Positions 1 through 7,027 of a stretch of DNA of 10,212 nt are shown here, one piece after another; position 1 is the first letter of the stretch; every line of letters starts with the position of its first letter. The stretch spans positions 1 through 10,212 of the forward strand of contig DDOT01000124.1 of assembly GCA_002341815.1 (NCBI GenBank), read 5' to 3'. The position numbers and the translations under genes were made by a program. The DNA comes from Thiobacillus sp. UBA2487 (GTDB taxonomy: Bacteria > Pseudomonadota > Gammaproteobacteria > Burkholderiales > Sulfuriferulaceae). The notes under the pieces were generated by a model, which was not told the origin of the DNA, ran no database searches, and worked only from the letters and a program-made list of their open reading frames with translations.

Positions 1-801
1 CAGTACTGCATATTGGAAGTGAGTGCCGATTTGCGTGAACGGCAACGCCAACGGATCGCGGCGCAGTTGCCGCACCTGCTGCCGCGTGTTCAATGGCTGG
101 ACAGCTTGCCGGACCGATTGAGTGGTTGCATCATCGCCAATGAGTTGCTGGATGCGATGCCAGTGCATGTATTGCGTTGGCAGGGTGATGACATTCTTGA
201 GCGTGGCGTTGTGTTGGAGTCGTCAGGGCAATTGGGTTGGCAGGACCGTCCGGTGCAGGACGATGCATTGCTGGAACAGGCGCAGGGATTGCCGGTTGAT
301 GGGGCGATGACCAGCGAGATCGGCTTGACAGCGCAAGCCTGGGTGCGTGAACTTGGCCGGCGCTTGCAGCATGGGGCGATGTTGTTGATTGATTACGGGT
401 TTGGTGAACGCGAGTATTACCATCCGCAACGCAGTGAGGGCACCTTGATGTGTCATTACCGTCAGCACGCCCATGATAATCCGTTTTTTTTACCCGGTTT
501 GCAAGACATTACCGCACACGTCGATTTTACGGCCATGGCCCTGGCGGGTCGTTCCGCCGGCTTGCAACTGTCCGGTTTTGTCACGCAAGCCCAATTCCTG
601 CTGAATTGCGGCATAACCCATTGGTTGGAACAAGCCGCCAGTCCTGATCAACCGGGGCATTATCTGCCCATGGCGGCCGCTGTACAAAAATTGTTGAGCC
701 CCGCTGAAATGGGGGAGCTGTTTAAGGTGCTGCTGCTGACAAAAGGGGTGGACGTCAGGTTGAGCGGTTTTGCATCTGGAGACCAGAGGCGCCGGTTGTG
801 A
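1..801 (+). CDS. MidA/NDUFAF7-family SAM-dependent methyltransferase, 5' truncated by window edge
   Basis: C-terminal 266 residues of a class I SAM-dependent methyltransferase of the MidA/NDUFAF7 (COG1565, DUF185) family. The frame is open from base 1, and its first residues (YCILEVSADLRERQ) are a family block that normally follows the glycine-rich SAM-binding loop, so the start and that loop lie outside the window. The TTG at 13 is therefore not a real start. Other family blocks are NELLDA (139-156), IDYGFGE (from 388) and the GTLMCHYR...HDNPF...DIT.HVDF stretch (about 439-531). Members are usually about 370-400 residues, so roughly a third is missing. The mitochondrial homologue methylates an arginine of the NDUFS2 subunit of complex I; the bacterial substrate is not established to my knowledge. 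The TGA stop overlaps the GTG start of waaA (GTGA, 798-801), suggesting translational coupling. Confidence 0.88.
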   Translation, partial: QYCILEVSADLRERQRQRIAAQLPHLLPRVQWLDSLPDRLSGCIIANELLDAMPVHVLRWQGDDILERGVVLESSGQLGWQDRPVQDDALLEQAQGLPVDGAMTSEIGLTAQAWVRELGRRLQHGAMLLIDYGFGEREYYHPQRSEGTLMCHYRQHAHDNPFFLPGLQDITAHVDFTAMALAGRSAGLQLSGFVTQAQFLLNCGITHWLEQAASPDQPGHYLPMAAAVQKLLSPAEMGELFKVLLLTKGVDVRLSGFASGDQRRRL

Positions 802-2081
802 TCGGATTGTACCGGGCCCTGTTGTGGTTATTGCTGCCAGTTGCCTTGCTCCGGTTGTGGTGGCGCGGGCGCCACGAACCGGGGTATCGTCGGCAGTGGG
901 CGGAACGTCTGGGCTGGTTTAAAGGCGCACCAAACCATGTGACACAGGCTGCTCTGTCATCGCCCGGCCCGTCGCGTGTGATCTGGTTGCATGCGGTGTC
1001 AGTGGGCGAAACCCATGCCAGCCAGCCGTTGGTCGAGGCGTTGATGGTACGTTTTCCTGATGCCGACATTGTGTTGACCCATGCCACACCCACTGGCCGT
1101 GCGACTGGCCGGCAATTATTTGGTGATCGGGTGATTCAGGCCTATCTGCCTTGGGATTATGGGTTTGCTGTGCGCGGCTTTTTCCGGCATTTTCAACCCG
1201 CTTTGGGTATCCTGATGGAAACCGAGTTATGGCCGGAGTTGTTGCGCCAAGCTCGTATATCGGGCGTGCCGGTCGCGCTGGTGAATGGCCGGTTATCGGC
1301 ACGTTCCGCCGCACGTTACCGATGGTTAGGCAGTTTGACCGGCAGGATGCTGGCCGGGTTGTGTGCGGTGGGCGCTCAGGGTCAGGCAGATGCCGATCGC
1401 CTGCAATCGCTCGGGGCACGGCGAGTCTGCGTAACCGGTAATCTCAAGTTCGATGTGGGCTTGCCAGCATCGCTGTTGGCGCTTGGTCAACAGATAAAGC
1501 GCCAGTTGGCGGCTCGTCCGGTCTGGCTGGCGGCCAGTACGCGCGAAGGTGAAGAGGCGCTGATGTTACAGACGCACCGCCAGTTGTCGGCCATGGGGGC
1601 ATTGCTGGTTCTGGTGCCGCGTCATCCACAGCGTTTTGAGGCGGTAGCCCGGCAAATTGAGCAGGCAGGGTTTCGGTATCAGCGACGGTCTGCCGGCGTA
1701 TTACCCGATGCTGCATGTGAGGTTTGGCTGGGTGACAGCATGGGCGAAATGGCCTTGTGGTATGCAATGGCGGATGTGGCGGTGATGGGAGGCAGCGTGC
1801 TGCCGTTTGGTGGCCAAAACCTGATTGAGCCATTGTCGGCAGGCTGTCCGGTGATTGTCGGGCCGCATACCTGGAATTTTGCCACAGCCAGCGAACAGGC
1901 AGTAGCCACGGGCGCAGCGTGTCTGGTGCACGACAGGCAAGAAATGTCCGGTAAACTGGCTGAGCTGCTGCAGTCCACGGAATTGCGGTCGGCGATGGCG
2001 ATAGCCGGAAAACAACTGATTGCGCAACAGCGTGGCGCTACTGCCCGCACGCTGGACATGCTGGCAACCTGTTTGCCTTGA
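798..2081 (+). CDS. waaA: 3-deoxy-D-manno-octulosonic acid (Kdo) transferase WaaA/KdtA
   Basis: Membrane-anchored GT-B glycosyltransferase that moves Kdo from CMP-Kdo to the lipid A precursor at the inner face of the cytoplasmic membrane, an essential early step of LPS/LOS core synthesis. The product is 427 residues, close to the usual 420-430. Residues 4-22 form a hydrophobic N-terminal anchor. The block WLHAVSVGET carries the expected catalytic glutamate at residue 71. Further family blocks are HATPTGR, YLPWDYG, METELWPELL, VNGRLS, GNLKFD, the PRHPQRF segment and the C-terminal nucleotide-sugar site FGGQNLIEP...GPHTWNF. The GTG start at 798 is preceded by AGAGG (785-789) at 8 nt and overlaps the upstream methyltransferase stop by 4 nt. 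Whether it adds one or two Kdo residues cannot be read from the sequence. Confidence 0.97.
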   Translation: MIGLYRALLWLLLPVALLRLWWRGRHEPGYRRQWAERLGWFKGAPNHVTQAALSSPGPSRVIWLHAVSVGETHASQPLVEALMVRFPDADIVLTHATPTGRATGRQLFGDRVIQAYLPWDYGFAVRGFFRHFQPALGILMETELWPELLRQARISGVPVALVNGRLSARSAARYRWLGSLTGRMLAGLCAVGAQGQADADRLQSLGARRVCVTGNLKFDVGLPASLLALGQQIKRQLAARPVWLAASTREGEEALMLQTHRQLSAMGALLVLVPRHPQRFEAVARQIEQAGFRYQRRSAGVLPDAACEVWLGDSMGEMALWYAMADVAVMGGSVLPFGGQNLIEPLSAGCPVIVGPHTWNFATASEQAVATGAACLVHDRQEMSGKLAELLQSTELRSAMAIAGKQLIAQQRGATARTLDMLATCLP

Positions 2082-2181
2082 ACCGATGCTGGGCAAACCG
2101 CGCCGCTGTTCAGGGCGAGGTTCGGCGCTCTTTCCGGTCTGAAAGCCGGGTTTCAACAAACCAGCAAGCAAACAGGATAAA

Positions 2182-2195
2182 CGCCTTTTCAGGCG
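2182..2195 (-). terminator. Possible intrinsic terminator downstream of the fsr-like gene
   Basis: Read on the minus strand, CGCCT-GAAA-AGGCG forms a 5-bp stem closed by a GNRA-type GAAA tetraloop, followed by the T-rich tail TTTATCCTGTTTG. It lies about 56 nt beyond the stop codon of the minus-strand MFS gene, in the convergent gap with waaA. The stem is short and the T-tract interrupted, so termination is inferred, not certain. Confidence 0.35.
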
Positions 2196-2231
2196 ACCTG
2201 GCACACCATTCCAGCGGCCGGGCGTCGTTAC

Positions 2232-2249
2232 CTGGCAGGGATTTGCCAG
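2232..2249. repeat. Small inverted repeat in the convergent waaA/MFS gap
   Basis: CTGGCA (2232-2237) and TGCCAG (2244-2249) are perfect 6-bp inverted arms around a 6-nt loop, ending 2 nt beyond the MFS stop codon. There is no good T-tract on either strand, so this may only be a 3'-end stabilising hairpin. The rest of the 2082-2251 gap shows no gene or promoter that I can support. Confidence 0.3.
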
Positions 2250-2251
2250 AT

Positions 2252-3457
2252 TTAGCGGGCTGGTTTCGACGGGGGTTTGCCGGGCTGCAGATCGGGCAGG
2301 AAAACCGCCAGCAAGCCTATCAATGGCAGGTAAGCGCACCATTGGTAGAGGGTTACAATGCCCGCGCTGTCCGCTACCTTGCCCAGCAAGGCTGCGCCGA
2401 TGCCCCCCAGACCGAATGCCAGACCAAAAAACAGACCCGAGATCGTGCCAACCCGTCCGGGGATGAGTTCCTGCGCGTAAACCACCATGGCCGGGAAGGC
2501 GGATGCCAGCATGAAGCCAATGATCATGGATAACCACAGGGACGCTTGTAACCCGACCCAAGGCAGTGCCAAGGTAAAGGGAGCGATGCCCAGAATAGAC
2601 ACCCAAATCACTTTTCGGCGTCCGATTTTGTCACCGATTGGCCCACCCAGCACCGTACCCAGTGCCACGGCTGCTAAAAAGGCAAACAGGTGGTATTGTG
2701 CGGTTTTCTGATCAATAGAAAACTGGTGTATCAGGTAAAACATCAGGTAATTGTTGATGCTGGATAAATAAAAAAACTTGGAAAACATCAACGCAACCAG
2801 AATGGCAATGGTCCATTTCACCTGACGGTCGGGAAGTGGATTCGACACATGGCTGGGCGTCTTTTTGGCTTGTCGATGCTGGTGGGCATACCAACGTCCA
2901 ACGGCGATCAACAACATCATGCCCGCCAGCGCGGCCACGGAAACCCAGGCAATACTGTGTTGACCGGCGGGCAATACCAGCCAGGCTGCCAATAAAGGCC
3001 CGGTGGCAGAGCCCGCATTGCCGCCAACTTGAAAGATCGATTGCGCAAGGCCATGCCGGCCACCGGAGGCCATGCGCGCCACACGCGACGACTCGGGATG
3101 GAAAATCGAAGAACCGGTGCCGACCAGTGCGGCCGCCACCAAGATCATGTGAAAGCTGCCAGCCTGCGACAAGGTAATCAGGCCGCTAAACGTCAGTAAC
3201 ATACCAAAGGCCAGTGACCATGGCATGGGTTTTTTATCGGTTACCCGGCCGACCAGTGGTTGTAATACCGAGCCTGTTAACTGAAAGGTCATGGTGATCA
3301 GTCCAACCTGCACAAAGCTCAAATGAAACTCGCCTTTGAACAGAGGATAGAGTGCCAGTAACAGCGATTGCATGGTATCGTTGAGAAAATGCGATACGCT
3401 GATCGCCCCAAGGATGCGCCATGCGGTGGTGGGTTGGGCAATAGCTTGATTGTTCAT
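2252..3457 (-). CDS. fsr: MFS transporter, fosmidomycin-resistance (Fsr) family
   Basis: Predicted 12-helix major facilitator superfamily efflux protein of 401 residues, very close to E. coli Fsr (about 406 residues) as I recall that sequence. Shared blocks include SHFLNDTMQSLL near the N-terminus, the nearly identical stretch GTGSSIFHPESS followed by RVARMASGGRHGLAQ, the FQVGGNAGSATGPLL helix, LHLFAFLAAVALG.VLGGPIGDKIGR after the central loop, and YAQELIPGR. E. coli Fsr exports fosmidomycin, an inhibitor of the non-mevalonate isoprenoid pathway; the natural substrate is unclear. The ATG at 3455-3457 has no obvious Shine-Dalgarno sequence (CCATC precedes it), and no better start is seen. The gene is monocistronic, convergent with waaA and divergent from the exported-protein gene at 3486. 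Confidence 0.93.
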   Translation of the reverse strand: MNNQAIAQPTTAWRILGAISVSHFLNDTMQSLLLALYPLFKGEFHLSFVQVGLITMTFQLTGSVLQPLVGRVTDKKPMPWSLAFGMLLTFSGLITLSQAGSFHMILVAAALVGTGSSIFHPESSRVARMASGGRHGLAQSIFQVGGNAGSATGPLLAAWLVLPAGQHSIAWVSVAALAGMMLLIAVGRWYAHQHRQAKKTPSHVSNPLPDRQVKWTIAILVALMFSKFFYLSSINNYLMFYLIHQFSIDQKTAQYHLFAFLAAVALGTVLGGPIGDKIGRRKVIWVSILGIAPFTLALPWVGLQASLWLSMIIGFMLASAFPAMVVYAQELIPGRVGTISGLFFGLAFGLGGIGAALLGKVADSAGIVTLYQWCAYLPLIGLLAVFLPDLQPGKPPSKPAR

Positions 3458-3471
3458 GATGGAATTGTAAC

Positions 3472-3478
3472 GTGAGGT
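3472..3478 (+). promoter_or_regulatory. Ribosome binding site deciding the GTG start at 3486
   Basis: GTGAGGT contains a GAGGT Shine-Dalgarno core 7 nt before the GTG start. It fixes the start so that the signal peptide is included. The site lies within the 28-nt gap between the two divergent start codons. Confidence 0.6.
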
Positions 3479-3485
3479 ACTAATT

Positions 3486-3998
3486 GTGGCATTATGCCGA
3501 TATCAACGACAGATTGCCAGTCTGTGTTTGCTATGTGCTGCGACTGGCTGGCAGGGAGTAACCATTGCCAACGCAGCACAGGCCGCAAAGCCGTTGCCAT
3601 CGACCTTCAACGTCACCATCGGTCATGCGCTGCTTTGTTTGGATGCCATTGATCCTGCTTATTTTTTTTCGTATTTGCTACAACAGTATGGTCCGCCGTA
3701 CCAACATGTTGGTGGAGCCTGGTGGTTTAAAACGCCCAATACCAAATTGTGGCAGGTACAACTCACTGCGATCATGGTGAGTGATAATGACGCAACGCTA
3801 CAATTCATTGCGGCAGAAACTGAGGTCAGTACGGATAAATTAGCAGCGGCCATCCGTACCGATAGCGGACTGATTTTCAAACCGGGCAACAGCGGTGTCT
3901 ACCCGCTGTTGGTGTCCAACACCGGCAGTATCATTGCTTGGGAAAATACCAAGTCAAAAATTTATTGCGCTAAAGACCGGCGGCTGTTCAATAAATAA
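3486..3998 (+). CDS. Exported protein of unknown function with two cysteines in the mature part
   Basis: A 170-residue protein that I cannot assign to a named family. Residues 1-34 look like a Sec signal peptide: a basic start (MALCRYQRQ), a hydrophobic core, then Ala-X-Ala sites (ANA at 28-30, AQA at 31-33) suggesting cleavage around 30-34. No lipobox is seen, so a soluble periplasmic or secreted product is likely. The predicted mature part holds just two cysteines, C51 and C161, near its two ends, which could form one disulfide. It is rich in aromatic residues (YFFSYLLQQYGPPY, GGAWWFKTP). The GTG start is supported by GTGAGGT (3472-3478), 7 nt upstream. It lies alone between the divergent MFS gene and convergent lipA and looks more AT-rich than its neighbours. 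Being a real gene rests on the ribosome site, the signal peptide and the absence of a competing frame. Confidence 0.75.
   Translation: MALCRYQRQIASLCLLCAATGWQGVTIANAAQAAKPLPSTFNVTIGHALLCLDAIDPAYFFSYLLQQYGPPYQHVGGAWWFKTPNTKLWQVQLTAIMVSDNDATLQFIAAETEVSTDKLAAAIRTDSGLIFKPGNSGVYPLLVSNTGSIIAWENTKSKIYCAKDRRLFNK
3491..3520 (-). promoter_or_regulatory. Putative sigma-70 promoter for the fsr-like gene
   Basis: On the minus strand a -10-like CATAAT (3496-3491) matches TATAAT at 5 of 6 bases. A weaker -35-like CTGGCA (3520-3515) lies 18 nt upstream. It would start transcription near 3484, giving a leader of about 27 nt. It lies inside the first codons of the divergent gene at 3486. The -35 match is modest, so this is a prediction only. 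Confidence 0.3.
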
Positions 3999-4012
3999 AT
4001 CAAGGTTGGCAT

Positions 4013-4037
4013 CGCTGTAGCGGCTGTCGGATTTTTT
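4013..4037 (+). terminator. Weak candidate terminator after the exported-protein gene
   Basis: A tiny palindrome CGCT-GT-AGCG (4013-4022) lies downstream of the stop at 3996-3998, and a run of six T follows at 4032-4037. The stem is only 4 bp and is 9 nt away from the T-run, so the structure is poor. The T-run reaches the last base of the convergent lipA stop codon. Termination in this 38-nt gap is expected from the layout but only weakly shown. Confidence 0.2.
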
Positions 4038-4969
4038 CAAATCCCGGCCGCTTGCGCTTGCATATCCGCATGATAGCTGCTGCGCACCATCGGTCCACAG
4101 GCGGCGTGGGTGAAGCCCATTTGTTCGGCAGCTTGGCCGAATGCGTCGAATTCATCCGGCGTAACAAAGCGCTCCAATGCGATATGGTGGTCGGAAGGTT
4201 GCAGGTATTGGCCGATCGTCAGCATGTCGATCTGGTGTGCCCGCATGTCGCGCATGACGGCCAGTATTTCGTCATTGGTTTCACCCAGTCCCACCATGAG
4301 GCCGGATTTGGTGCGGATATTGGGGTGGCGGGCCTTGAATTCGGCCAGTAATGCAAGCGAATGCTGATAATCGGCACCGGGGCGGGCGGCTTTGTACAGC
4401 CGAGGAATGGTTTCCAGATTGTGGTTCATGACATCGGGTAGCGCGGTGGCAAGAATATCCAAAGCAAGTGCCATTCGACCTCTGAAATCAGGCACCAGAA
4501 TCTCGATTTGGGTTTGCGGGGATGCCGTGCGTACCGCACGAATGCAATCGGCAAAGTGTTGTGCACCGCCATCGCGCAGGTCATCGCGGTCAACACTGGT
4601 GATCACGACGTAACGTAATCCCATGGCGGCGATGGTGCGCGCCAGATTGGCGGGTTCTTCGGGGTCGGGAGGCAGTGGCGTGCCGTGTCCGACATCGCAA
4701 AACGGGCAGCGTCGGGTGCATAAATCGCCCAGAATCATAAAGGTTGCCGTACCATGACCAAAGCACTCGCCCAGATTGGGGCAGGAGGCTTCTTCGCAAA
4801 CGGTATGCAGGTTGTTGTTGCGCAAAATTTGTTTGAGCTCAATCACACGGGCGCTATTGGGCGCTTTGGCGCGAATCCAGGCGGGCATGCGCAAGCGAGG
4901 TTTTTGTACAATCGGAATCGGAATGCGGGCGGTTTTGGCAGCGCCCTTGTGCTGGAGTTTGTCAGCCAC
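4037..4969 (-). CDS. lipA: Lipoyl synthase LipA (radical SAM)
   Basis: Inserts two sulfur atoms at C6 and C8 of the octanoyl group carried by lipoyl domains, completing lipoate for PDH, OGDH and glycine cleavage complexes. The product is 310 residues from the chosen start (E. coli LipA has 321). It shows the auxiliary-cluster motif C58-x4-C63-x5-C69 ([12 protein letters not shown]), the radical-SAM motif C84-x3-C88-x2-C91 (CTRRCPFC), and the C-terminal RSSY (296-299), whose conserved serine ligates the auxiliary cluster in studied enzymes. The start is taken as GTG at 4967-4969, preceded by AGGA (4975-4978) at 5 nt and overlapping the end of lipB by 8 nt. A longer reading from TTG at 5020 adds 17 residues that overlap lipB and is unlikely. 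It is the last gene of the minus-strand cluster. Confidence 0.97.
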   Translation of the reverse strand: MADKLQHKGAAKTARIPIPIVQKPRLRMPAWIRAKAPNSARVIELKQILRNNNLHTVCEEASCPNLGECFGHGTATFMILGDLCTRRCPFCDVGHGTPLPPDPEEPANLARTIAAMGLRYVVITSVDRDDLRDGGAQHFADCIRAVRTASPQTQIEILVPDFRGRMALALDILATALPDVMNHNLETIPRLYKAARPGADYQHSLALLAEFKARHPNIRTKSGLMVGLGETNDEILAVMRDMRAHQIDMLTIGQYLQPSDHHIALERFVTPDEFDAFGQAAEQMGFTHAACGPMVRSSYHADMQAQAAGI

Positions 4970-5591
4970 GGGAATCCTGTCGGTGGTAAGGGCGATTGAT
5001 GTGCTGCGTGAGCAGGTCAACCAGCCGGGTTGATGTATGGGCTATTGTAACATTGTCGGCCAGATCACGCAGTTGTGTGACGGGCAGGTTGGCATAACCA
5101 CAGGGATTGATGGCAGAAAACGGGCGCAAATCCATGTCGGTATTGAGTGCCAGTCCATGGTAGGTACAGCCGTGGCGCACGCGCAATCCCAGTGAGGCAA
5201 TTTTGGCATCGTTTACATAGACACCCGGGGCCTGTTCACGTCGGTGTGCCAGAATTTCCTGCTCTGCGAGCAGGTCGATGATGGCTTGTTCCATGCGGCT
5301 GACTAACTCGCGTACGCCATAACCGCGTCGGGGTAAATTCACTAACAGGTACACAATGATCTGACCGGGGCCATGATAGGTGATCTGACCACCCCGGTCA
5401 GTTTTAATGAGCGGAATCCGGCTGGTTTGCAACAGGTGGCTTTCCAGACCGGCCTGTCCCAGCGTATACACCGGTGGGTGACCGGTGAGCCAGATTTCAT
5501 CCGGCGTGTCGGCGTTACGCCCTGCTGTAAACGCTTGCATGAGTTGCCAAGTGTCCAGATAAGGGGTTTCTCCCAGATCGCGCACGATCAT
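4962..5591 (-). CDS. lipB: Octanoyl-ACP:protein N-octanoyltransferase LipB
   Basis: Transfers octanoate from acyl carrier protein to the lipoyl-domain lysine, supplying the substrate of LipA. The product is 209 residues, a normal family length. It contains the [12 protein letters not shown] substrate-site block (residues 67-78), the catalytic lysine K130 in DAKIASLG, the block CTYHGLALN, and the catalytic cysteine C164 in INPCG. The ATG at 5589-5591 lies 2 nt after the ybeD stop. An alternative TTG at 5595-5597 would overlap that stop as TTGA and has AAGG (5605-5608) at 7 nt, whereas the ATG lacks a well-placed ribosome site, so the true start could be two codons upstream. The longer frame to 5720 lies within ybeD and is not used. 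The 3' end overlaps lipA by 8 nt. Confidence 0.96.
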   Translation of the reverse strand: MIVRDLGETPYLDTWQLMQAFTAGRNADTPDEIWLTGHPPVYTLGQAGLESHLLQTSRIPLIKTDRGGQITYHGPGQIIVYLLVNLPRRGYGVRELVSRMEQAIIDLLAEQEILAHRREQAPGVYVNDAKIASLGLRVRHGCTYHGLALNTDMDLRPFSAINPCGYANLPVTQLRDLADNVTIAHTSTRLVDLLTQHINRPYHRQDSRG

Positions 5592-5593
5592 GG

Positions 5594-5857
5594 TCAAAGC
5601 ACAACCTTGACCAAGGGGTGTCCCGACAGTTCGCGGTACAGGTTGTCCAGTTGCTCGCGAGAAACTGCACGAATCGTGCAGGTCAGGCTGAGATAGTTGC
5701 CGGAACGGCTGGGCCGACATTCCATGGTGGCGGCATCAAAATCGGGCGCATGGCGTTGTACGACGGCCAGCAGGGTGTCGGAAAATTGTGCATCAGCCTG
5801 TCCCATGATCTTGATCGGGAAATCGCAGGGATAGTCAATCAGGGTGTCTTCGCTCAT
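5594..5857 (-). CDS. ybeD: YbeD/DUF493 family protein (UPF0250)
   Basis: A small 87-residue cytoplasmic protein of the DUF493 family, which has an ACT-like alpha/beta fold in E. coli YbeD. Its biochemical role is unknown; a regulatory role linked to lipoate has been suggested because it often lies between dacA and lipB, as here. Visible family features are the N-terminal YPCDFPIKIMG, the central SRSGNYLSLT and the final LYRELSGHPLVKVVL. The ATG start at 5855-5857 has the strongest ribosome site of the window, AGGAGGT at 5861-5867. It follows the dacA stop by 11 nt and ends 2 nt before the lipB ATG. Confidence 0.93.
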   Translation of the reverse strand: MSEDTLIDYPCDFPIKIMGQADAQFSDTLLAVVQRHAPDFDAATMECRPSRSGNYLSLTCTIRAVSREQLDNLYRELSGHPLVKVVL

Positions 5858-5860
5858 GCC

Positions 5861-5867
5861 ACCTCCT
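5861..5867 (-). promoter_or_regulatory. Strong Shine-Dalgarno sequence of ybeD
   Basis: On the minus strand AGGAGGT ends 3 nt before the ybeD ATG and begins 1 nt after the dacA stop codon. It is close to the ideal anti-16S complement, unlike the weak sites elsewhere in this cluster, so ybeD and the lipB/lipA genes after it may be translated strongly relative to dacA. Confidence 0.6.
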
Positions 5868-5868
5868 G

Positions 5869-7005
5869 TTAATGAAATTTAAGCATCAAACTGTCCCAGG
5901 CCCGGCCCAGCGCGCTGGCAACCGGTACCTCGACCAAGGCTTGTAACGGATATTGTGCCAGTACCTTGCCTTGCAAGCTCACGGTTAGCGTACCGACGGC
6001 TTGGCCCTGATTCAAAGGCGCCAACAGCGGCTGGCGGGTGGTCATGGTGGTGACCAGATTTTTTTCTTGTCCATGCGGCACGCTAAGCACGACATCGTGC
6101 GTGAACCCGACATTGACTGTGGCCGATTTGCCGCGCCAAACTTTGAGTGTCGTGACGGTTTGTCCGGCATGGTACAAATGCACCGTATCAAAAAACTGGA
6201 ACCCGTAGTTAAGCAATTTCTGGCTTTCACTGGCGCGCAGCGCATCGGTGGGGGTGCCCAGCACCACGGATATCAAGCGACGGTCACCGCGGTGTGCGGT
6301 GGCAATCAGGCAGTAACCGGCGCCTTCGGTATGGCCGGTTTTCATGCCGTCCACACTGGGGTCTGTCCATAGCAAGCGGTTACGGTTGGGCTGGGTGATG
6401 TTGTTATAGCGGAATTCACGAATGGCAAACAGCGGCATGTATTGCGGGAATTCACGAATGATGGCGCTGGTCAAGGTCGCCAGATCGCGTGCCGTGGTGT
6501 AGTGTTGCGGGTCGGGTAAACCGGTTGCGGTAACAAAATGGGTGTGCATCATGCCCAGTTGATGCGCCGCCTTGTTCATCATATCGACAAATCCGGCTTC
6601 ACTACCCCCCAAGCGCTCGGCCAGAGCCACGGTGGCATCGTTGCCGGATTGGACAATCATGCCGTGCAGCAGGTTATCAACCGTTACCGGTTGCCCGGGG
6701 TTGATAAACATGCGTGAGCCTTCGGTTTTCCAGGCATGTGGAGATGGCTCAACCGTGTCGGTCAGGTGAATGGCACCTTGTTGTAACGCAGAAAACACCA
6801 GATACGCTGTCATCAGTTTGGTGAGCGATGCCGGTTGTATCCGGGTGTCCATGTTGGCCCCGGTGAGGGTCTGGTTGTCGGATTCATCCAGCAACAACCA
6901 CGCGCTGGCGTTGAGTTGTGGCGGTGGGGGCGGCGGCAGATCCAGTGCCAAGGCGCTGTGGACGGATAAAAACAGTGCAGATAACAATAACGGGATGCGT
7001 CGCAT
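5869..7005 (-). CDS. dacA: D-alanyl-D-alanine carboxypeptidase, PBP5/6 type (DacA/DacC)
   Basis: Low-molecular-weight penicillin-binding protein that removes the terminal D-Ala from peptidoglycan pentapeptides in the periplasm. The product is 378 residues. A signal peptide (MRRIPLLLSALFLSVHSALA) is followed by a hexaproline run (residues 24-29), then the S11 peptidase domain with S60-L-T-K63, S120-G-N122 and K222-T-G224 active-site motifs. The PBP5 C-terminal beta domain occupies roughly residues 270-360. The end (ASALGRAWDSLMLKFH) looks like the amphipathic helix that holds these enzymes to the membrane. The start is ATG at 7003-7005, placed directly before the signal peptide and 22 nt after the rlpA stop; the TTG at 7056 would spoil the signal peptide. 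Only a weak GGA ribosome site is seen, 8 nt upstream. Confidence 0.95.
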   Translation of the reverse strand: MRRIPLLLSALFLSVHSALALDLPPPPPPQLNASAWLLLDESDNQTLTGANMDTRIQPASLTKLMTAYLVFSALQQGAIHLTDTVEPSPHAWKTEGSRMFINPGQPVTVDNLLHGMIVQSGNDATVALAERLGGSEAGFVDMMNKAAHQLGMMHTHFVTATGLPDPQHYTTARDLATLTSAIIREFPQYMPLFAIREFRYNNITQPNRNRLLWTDPSVDGMKTGHTEGAGYCLIATAHRGDRRLISVVLGTPTDALRASESQKLLNYGFQFFDTVHLYHAGQTVTTLKVWRGKSATVNVGFTHDVVLSVPHGQEKNLVTTMTTRQPLLAPLNQGQAVGTLTVSLQGKVLAQYPLQALVEVPVASALGRAWDSLMLKFH

Positions 7006-7027
7006 GATGGGATTCCGTGAAAATGGA

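Noticed and set aside
919..1419. Minus-strand frame of 166 codons inside waaA
   Set aside because: Fully antisense to waaA, proline/arginine-rich shadow with no domain.
2078..2533. Plus-strand frame of 151 codons beginning at the waaA stop
   Set aside because: Most of it is antisense to the well-supported fsr-like gene, with a TTG start and no recognisable protein features.
1701..2606. Minus-strand frame of 301 codons spanning the waaA/MFS junction
   Set aside because: It overlaps waaA in antisense and the 3' part of the MFS gene in another frame; its composition looks like a shadow of GC-rich codons.
4970..5020. Upstream TTG start for lipA (17 extra residues)
   Set aside because: It lies within lipB and the GTG at 4969 has a better ribosome site and gives normal LipA length.
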